DNA of 10,571 nt from an uncultured Lachnospiraceae bacterium (lineage in GTDB: Bacteria; Bacillota; Clostridia; Lachnospirales; Lachnospiraceae): NCBI GenBank assembly GCA_910578885.1, contig CAJTSH010000070.1:1-10571 (forward strand), given 5' to 3'. Below the pieces are notes generated by a model, which was not told the DNA's origin, searched no databases, and saw only the letters and a program-made list of their open reading frames with translations. How positions within the stretch are numbered: the stretch's first letter is position 1; the number at the start of each line of letters is the position of its first letter. The position numbers were made by a program, and so were the translations under genes. Shown here piece by piece: positions 6,595-10,571 of this stretch.

Positions 6595-8114
6595 TCATTT
6601 CTCTATATCCCTTTCATTTTTTATCATCACGGAAAGGACAAACACCCTGCTGTCCGTCTTATAATCCATTGTGCCTTGATATTTCTCTGCTGTATTTTTA
6701 ATATTCGCAAGCCCTATTCCATGCACTTTTTTGTCCGCTTTGTCTGTTTCGGGAAGTCCTGTCTGCCGCTTCCGTTTCAGCGTCCCGTCAAAACTGTTTT
6801 CTATCTTGAAGATTAACAGTTTATCTTTCCTGACAGACGACAGCCGGATAAAGGTTTTCGCTTCTGGCTCTTTTTCCTTTAATTTTCGACACGCTTCTAT
6901 TGCATTGTCTAAAGCGTTGCCTAAAATAACAGCGATATCATAGCTTTGGATAGCCAGATCAGAGGGAAGCAGCAGTTTCTTTACATCTACCTGCAAATTC
7001 GGGACGAGGCGTAACGCTTCATGGTATTTCATGTTGAGTAATGTGTCAATCACGCTGTTTCCCGTCTTAAATCGGAAGTCCAGACCGTCAAAAGCATTGT
7101 TCATTTCCGACAGGTAGGCTTGTAACTCTTTATTTTCACTTTCCCCCTTTTCAGCGGCAAGCCGCAGCACAACAGAAAGCGTGTTTCCCCCTTTTCAGCG
7201 GCAAGCCGCAGCACAACAGAAAGCGTGTTCTTCATATCGTGTTTCATGCTCCTTATGCCGGAATAGATACGCTCCATTTCCGCCATATGCTCCTGCATAC
7301 TCCCTATCTGCTTTTCCAGTACAATCCTGTTGCTCCGCTCCCGGTTCAGATAAACCGTATCTTGAAACAACTTTACCCCATACAGGATAGAAAGCAGCGA
7401 CAAAAGCAGAATTGCGGGGAGGATTGCCAATAACAGCGGGTATTGATCATACACTGTTTCCACGGCATTTTCTTCCACCGTAAACAGGATAGTGCGAAGC
7501 AGCGCACATAACAGCAGGCTTACCATAGCCGGGGTAAGGATAGATAACAGTTCTGTCCTATGGATTGCATAATCCTTTTCCCTGTAATTGCGTACAATCC
7601 CTTTCAGTGACAGGTACAACAGCAGGACAAGGGCAGTTTCCCGAAAAATCTGATTTCCGATTACACTGGCATTTACTGCTGTTTCAAAGATTTTTTCGGA
7701 AGTGATAATCCCTCTCTCCATGCACAGATTCCATACCGTAAGCAGTTTATCCACTGGTTTATCAAGCAGGATAAGCACCACGAAAGCACTAATATCAGCG
7801 ATTGCACGGAAAGCAGCCACAAGAAAGAGTGTAACCGCACGAAACGCCTTATAAAAACACATTGCTATAACAAGCAGAATGCAGAGGGACAGTACCGTTT
7901 TCCAAATTGTCTTTACGCTTTCATATCCTGTTGGTGGAAGCCAATAGATACATAACCGTGACAACCCATATGCTGCCGTTACAAAAAGCCCATGAAAACA
8001 GCTTTTTGTCCTGCCCTCTAAAAAACTTCCCAAAAAGTATTGCAGGCAGTACCCTTGAAGCAGGACAGAAACCACCGTAAAAAACGCAAAAATAAAATCT
8101 ATCTTGCTATACAC
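6595..8114 (-). pseudogene. AgrC-like GHKL sensor histidine kinase, frameshifted
   Basis: The locus encodes a quorum-sensing-type (HPK10) histidine kinase. The 5' part has six or seven hydrophobic membrane segments over about 210 residues, a linker helix and the H-box KHDMKN with the phospho-accepting histidine near residue 292. The 3' part carries the GHKL ATPase domain, with N-box NALDNAIEAC and G-box GIGLANIKNT. The two parts lie in different frames. The break is an exact 44-bp tandem duplication at 7140-7227, which is not a multiple of three. Deleting one copy restores the reading RLAAEKGESENKELQ and gives a protein of about 491 residues, normal for the family. As it stands, translation stops at 7101-7103, after the H-box but without an ATPase domain. 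The start is GTG 8112-8114, with GGAGG eight bases upstream, and overlaps the regulator's stop. No cognate peptide or AgrB-like gene is visible, so the signal is unknown. Confidence 0.88.
7140..7229. repeat. 44-bp perfect tandem duplication inside the kinase gene
   Basis: Two identical 44-bp units occupy 7140-7183 and 7184-7227, and the identity continues two further bases. The shared matching stretch is therefore 46 bp at a 44-bp period. On the coding strand it repeats the codons just after the H-box (NTLSVVLRLAAEKGE) and shifts the frame by two. Perfect identity means the event is recent or kept homogeneous. Such repeats can collapse by replication slippage, which would restore the gene. 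Confidence 0.97.
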
Positions 8115-8818
8115 AGGAAGCCCCTCCGTTCTGCAAGTACCACATATACGCATTTACAAATTCGCCGTATTTTTTCTTTGTCAAATAGACAGTTTCTCCA
8201 CCCGTAAGTGTGATACAGTCCCTTTTGTATTCCGTGATGTGCGCCATATTCACAAGATACCCCCCGGTGGCAGCGGTAGAACGTCCCGCCGAGCTGCGTT
8301 TCCAGTTCGCCAAGTGCGCCGTAGGCTTCAATGATTTCCTGCGTGGTATGGATTTCCACTTTCCTTGATACGCTCTCAATATACAGAATATTGTCTGCGT
8401 CTATGGTAATCCCCTTGTTTCTTGTATTGATAAAAAGCTGTTTTTTCCGGCGCATTTTCCGCAGCCCGGCTTCCCTTAACGCCTGCCCGAAAACTTCCGT
8501 GAATTTCTGCTTTGTGACAGGCTTTAACAGATAATGGAACGCATACAGATCAAGGGCTTCAAAAACATATTCCTTTATGCCAGTAATGAAAATTAAAACA
8601 GTATCTGCGTTCATTTCCCTTGTTTCCTTTGCCGCTTCAATGCCATTCATGCCGTCCATCTGTATGTCAAGGAAAACAATGTCAAACGCTTTTGCTGCGT
8701 TAAGAAATTCTTCCCCGGACGAAAAGCAAGCCACATGACAGTCCGGCTTCTGGTTTTCTATCATTTCACGGATATGCTCACGGATTACTTTTTCATCATC
8801 AACAACTGCTATATCCAA
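8107..8818 (-). pseudogene. LytTR-family response regulator, frameshifted in a G6 run
   Basis: This is the regulator partner of the kinase. The receiver domain is complete: acidic pair D7/D8, phosphorylation site D51 in FLDIQMDG, T79 in FITG, and K99 in LLKP. Linker KKQLFINTR leads into a LytTR DNA-binding domain (ITIDADNILYIES). After YRCHRG (about residue 186) the frame is lost at a run of six G on the coding strand (C6 at 8260-8265). Removing one G restores the standard ending YLVNMAHITEYKRD through TKKKYGEFVNAY and a 236-residue protein, the normal family length. The unrepaired frame runs to 8099 and makes a product of similar length with a scrambled C-terminus lacking the last DNA-contact elements. 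The start is TTG 8816-8818, with AGGAG eight bases upstream. Extension up to 8941 would cross the regulatory repeats and is rejected. The stop lies within the start region of the kinase gene, giving tight coupling. Confidence 0.88.
8260..8265. repeat. C6/G6 homopolymer at the regulator frameshift
   Basis: The plus strand reads six C in a row. Five would keep the regulator gene in frame. This is the site where the LytTR reading switches frames. It may be a real slippage mutation or a base-calling error. Confidence 0.85.
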
Positions 8819-8881
8819 ATCTATCACTCCTAGTCTGCTATATCCTACTTTATTTATCGGCAGAAATTTTGTACTTTTTTG

Positions 8882-8920
8882 TGAAATGTAGCGAAAGGCG
8901 GTTTGAAGTGTAGCGAAAGG
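8882..8920 (-). promoter_or_regulatory. Paired LytTR-type direct repeats upstream of the regulator
   Basis: Two 17-bp direct repeats, differing at one base, lie at 8882-8898 and 8904-8920 with a 22-bp period. On the minus strand they read CCTTTCGCTACATTTCA and CCTTTCGCTACACTTCA. Each contains ACA-N-TTCA, matching the known ComE/AgrA-class LytTR site form of two short direct repeats about two helical turns apart. They lie about 63 bases before the regulator start, so autoregulation by this LytTR protein is the natural inference. A weak -10 candidate, TAGGAT, is at 8842-8847. Confidence 0.7.
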
Positions 8921-8927
8921 AACTTCT

Positions 8928-9422
8928 CTAATGATATGCACAAAAGGACGTTTTCAACGAATGAATGCGTCCTTTTGCGTAATAATAGGTTGTATTTACT
9001 CGTACCGTTTCTCCACCAATATCAAAATCGTCAAGATTGCGGCACCACTGATTGAACGTGTCATAGGGAACATCCATCCCAATTTTGTTAACTTCACCGC
9101 GTTCAGCTGATTTTTCCCGTTCCAGAAATCGTTGATGCAAAATCCGTGTATCACCCATAAATTTAAAATCCAATGAAGTGTAATTGTACCGGTCAATCAA
9201 GCGCTTTATCGTATCAGCTTCATCAATCTTTTTGACACCGACAGGAACAAAATTTCCTTCAAGAATAATAGAGATATCTGTTTCCAACATTCTTTCTGCA
9301 ACATACATCATGCCATCAAACGTAACCGTTGAAAAAACACTACGTTCTGTTCTGCTGGTAACAGAAATATTATTGCAAAGCGCAATTTTGAAAGTATCCT
9401 TTAAAAAATCCTTCTTCGTCAA
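8928..9422 (-). pseudogene. AAA/zeta-type P-loop kinase fragment lacking its P-loop
   Basis: The 164-codon frame matches the middle of small AAA_33-type P-loop kinases, the group that includes zeta-toxin-like and chloramphenicol-phosphotransferase-like proteins. It opens at the helix usually found after the P-loop (TKKDFLKDTFKIAL), then has a Walker-B-like strand (SIILEGNF, about 51-58) and the lid region LHQRFLEREKSAERGE. The N-terminal GxxGxGKS is missing: the frame begins at a TTG directly after TGA, with no good ribosome binding site. The end is also odd. After RVNTT the reading runs into a hairpin (8939-8979) and ends with a sequence unlike the family, which suggests read-through into a former terminator. 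It lies downstream of the SUKH gene, overlapping a 57-codon ORF. It cannot bind ATP as encoded. Confidence 0.7.
8939..8979 (-). terminator. Strong hairpin at the 3' end of the kinase fragment
   Basis: Inverted arms of 12 bp, CGCAAAAGGACG and CGTCCTTTTGTG on the minus strand, with one G-U pair, enclose a 17-base loop. The AAAA/TTTT stem edges resemble a bidirectional intrinsic terminator, though only four T end the stem. It separates the upstream genes from the two-component promoter region, and it lies inside the last codons of the broken kinase frame. Confidence 0.45.
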
Positions 9423-9543
9423 TCATATATATTTTATCACAATCCACTTTATATATCATTTCTTTGCAGGTTGAAAATTTTACACGGCAAAAACCACGTG
9501 ACGAAAAAATTAGCTCAAACTGGTATTTGTACGAACCATCCAT
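9370..9543 (-). CDS. 57-codon ORF coupled to the SUKH gene, possibly truncated
   Basis: ATG 9541-9543 overlaps the stop of the SUKH gene as TAATG, a common sign of translational coupling. The ORF encodes 57 residues, beginning MDGSYKYQFELIF and continuing through MIYKVDCDKIYMIDEEGFFK, a pattern of beta strands like the start of a small soluble domain. It runs 53 bases into the kinase fragment in another frame and stops at TAA 9370-9372. Its last 15 or so residues are read from kinase-derived DNA, so it is probably the N-terminal piece of a gene that was joined to the kinase fragment near 9420. I recognise no family. Confidence 0.4.
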   Translation of the reverse strand: MDGSYKYQFELIFSSRGFCRVKFSTCKEMIYKVDCDKIYMIDEEGFFKGYFQNCALQ

Positions 9544-10193
9544 TATATCTGTAAATCTATAATTCTTCGATAATTCTTTGCATTGTCACAATTCGATACA
9601 ATTCCTGACTGTGCATCTGGGCAAAATGGTATCATCTGCCAGTCTTCATTACCACATGCCCCTACCAATAACAACTGTTCAAAATATGTATCGAAATCAC
9701 TACCAAGTATATATCCATGTCCCTCACCGTCATCATGGCTAAGATAAACCACTGGTGGATTTGTTTCATTTTTATTCACATCAAATGCTATTACATCACC
9801 ATTGGGAACACGCATAAAACCTAATTTATGATGCCAAACAGCATCATACGCATCATTTTCATTGAAAAAGCATCCTTCTGCGTAATCTTTTCTTAAATTC
9901 TCCGCGTCTACAAATTCTTCTAATGATATTAAAAATTCCGCACAAAAAATTTCATCCAGTTCACTTGGTAATTCAAAATCCTCTGGTAAATATGCTGAAA
10001 ATCTACATTTTTTAGAATATTGCAAAAAGAAATTTCTAATCTGTAATGGTAATTTCCTTTCAAGTCTATTTTCAATAGCTTCCACTTCTGCTATATCTGC
10101 CGGTGCGTCTACCATTAATTCTGTTTCAGCGCCAATTTTGTCATATGCACTTTTTATTTTTACCAACAGTCTATCTATTTTTTGATAATCCAT
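9543..10193 (-). CDS. SMI1/KNR4 (SUKH) family immunity-type protein
   Basis: This complete 216-residue protein has SUKH-superfamily features. A helix pair carries the motif ADIAEVEAIENRLERKLP and then LQIRNFFLQYS (about 32-60). The core reads LGFMRVPNGDVIAFDV and PPVVYLSHDDGEG, and the end is FDTYFEQLLLVG (about 167-178). In bacteria such proteins mostly act as cytoplasmic immunity proteins that bind and neutralise polymorphic or contact-dependent toxins. No toxin gene is in the window, so this is either an orphan immunity gene or its toxin lies beyond the IS. The start ATG 10191-10193 has AAGGAGAG at ideal spacing. The IS transposase ends only 66 bases upstream, so the insertion sequence may have replaced the original upstream gene and may influence expression. 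Confidence 0.82.
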   Translation of the reverse strand: MDYQKIDRLLVKIKSAYDKIGAETELMVDAPADIAEVEAIENRLERKLPLQIRNFFLQYSKKCRFSAYLPEDFELPSELDEIFCAEFLISLEEFVDAENLRKDYAEGCFFNENDAYDAVWHHKLGFMRVPNGDVIAFDVNKNETNPPVVYLSHDDGEGHGYILGSDFDTYFEQLLLVGACGNEDWQMIPFCPDAQSGIVSNCDNAKNYRRIIDLQI

Positions 10194-10235
10194 GTGTATC
10201 TCTCCTTTACATAATTCCAGTTTGTCCTTGGATTT

Positions 10236-10263
10236 ATTATACTACTTAGTGTCTGCTGATTAA
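10236..10263 (-). promoter_or_regulatory. Possible promoter between the IS and the SUKH gene
   Basis: A perfect TATAAT at 10236-10241 (minus strand) lies 42 bases before the SUKH start. A weak -35 candidate, TTAATC (10258-10263), with a 16-base spacer overlaps the transposase stop codon. If real, the promoter is partly supplied by the IS end. The -35 match is poor. Confidence 0.35.
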
Positions 10264-10571
10264 GCAAATATTTGCAACTTCCAACTCTTACATCTGCTCC
10301 AGTTACACCAAAATCGGATCAGATACAAAAGAGCATAAAGTATTCGCCTCTGAATCTTGAATAGATTCATCACAAATACAGATAATGCGACAGAAGTTAA
10401 CTGCGTTTCCTCCAGCTTGGTGGTAATACAGTCCATGCCATAGCAGCGTTTGCTTAAGCTAAAAGTACGTTCCACTTCGATTCTGTCAGTATTATCCTGA
10501 TACTCTTGTTTTTTATCAACTTTTACTGCAGCACTTGGTCTGCCCAGTTTTGGTCCTGACAGACGGATCCC
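10260..10571 (-). mobile_element. Insertion sequence, 3' end of DDE transposase (IS5/IS1182-like)
   Basis: The last 103 codons of a transposase run in from the window edge. The start of the piece, GIRLSGPKLGRPS, and then YQDNTDRIEVERTFSLSKR are typical of the C-terminal DDE domain of IS5/IS1182-type elements. The glutamate in RIEVER is the likely third catalytic acidic residue. The remainder (TKLEETQLTSVALSVF, then a hydrophobic basic tail) is the usual ending. The reading frame is open as far as seen and stops at TAA 10260-10262. The exact family is tentative. The terminal inverted repeat should lie between about 10235 and 10260, but its partner is outside the window and I cannot mark it. 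Confidence 0.8.

Noticed and set aside
8255..8275. Programmed ribosomal frameshift at the G6 run
   Set aside because: LytTR regulators are normally single-frame genes, and I see no accepted slippery heptamer or stimulatory structure. Mutation or base-calling error is simpler.
8819..8941. N-terminal extension of the response regulator
   Set aside because: It would run through the direct repeats and begin inside the preceding gene. The receiver domain begins right after the TTG at 8816-8818, which has a well-placed AGGAG.

Overview
The window looks like an accessory stretch of a low-GC Firmicute chromosome, most likely a gut clostridium of the Lachnospiraceae type. That reading rests on strong GGAGG-type ribosome binding sites, an AgrC/LytTR-class signalling pair, a BspA-type leucine-rich repeat protein and many small accessory enzymes. 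No marker gene fixes the genus. Every gene I accept lies on the minus strand, so transcription runs from high to low coordinates. No gap between genes exceeds about 160 bases, and I see no tRNA, rRNA or CRISPR array.

Layout from the high end, which is transcriptionally upstream. The 3' end of an IS transposase (10260-10571) lies just before a SUKH (SMI1/KNR4) immunity-type gene (9543-10193). A 57-codon ORF starts on that gene's stop codon (TAATG) and runs into a P-loop-less fragment of an AAA/zeta-type kinase (8928-9422), which ends in a strong hairpin. Next comes a two-component locus: a LytTR response regulator (8107-8818) with two LytTR-type direct repeats upstream, then an AgrC-like GHKL histidine kinase (6595-8114). 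Both genes are frameshifted, by different lesions. A coiled-coil protein of unknown function (6024-6539) follows.

The middle holds small soluble proteins: a cytidine-deaminase-like enzyme (5478-5870), an unknown 173-residue protein (4909-5430), a MazG-like pyrophosphohydrolase (4509-4835), a HAD hydrolase reduced to its two ends (4196-4430) and a Nudix hydrolase (3540-4034). The low end holds the C-terminal scrap of a BspA-like LRR protein (3346-3543), a complete 723-residue ankyrin-like/LRR protein (1172-3343), a GNAT acetyltransferase (614-1114) and a second HAD hydrolase that has lost its N-terminal motif I (1-583, running off the window).

The main message is decay and rearrangement. At least six of about fourteen genes are broken, each in a different way: 5' loss, internal deletion, 44-bp tandem duplication, homopolymer indel, or truncation at both ends. 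An IS lies at the edge. The two-component system stands out because kinase and regulator each carry one small, potentially reversible frameshift while the rest of both genes and the upstream repeats look well conserved. This fits recent loss of signalling, or possibly phase switching. The Nudix, MazG and deaminase genes form a loose group of nucleotide-processing enzymes, but their substrates cannot be read from sequence alone.
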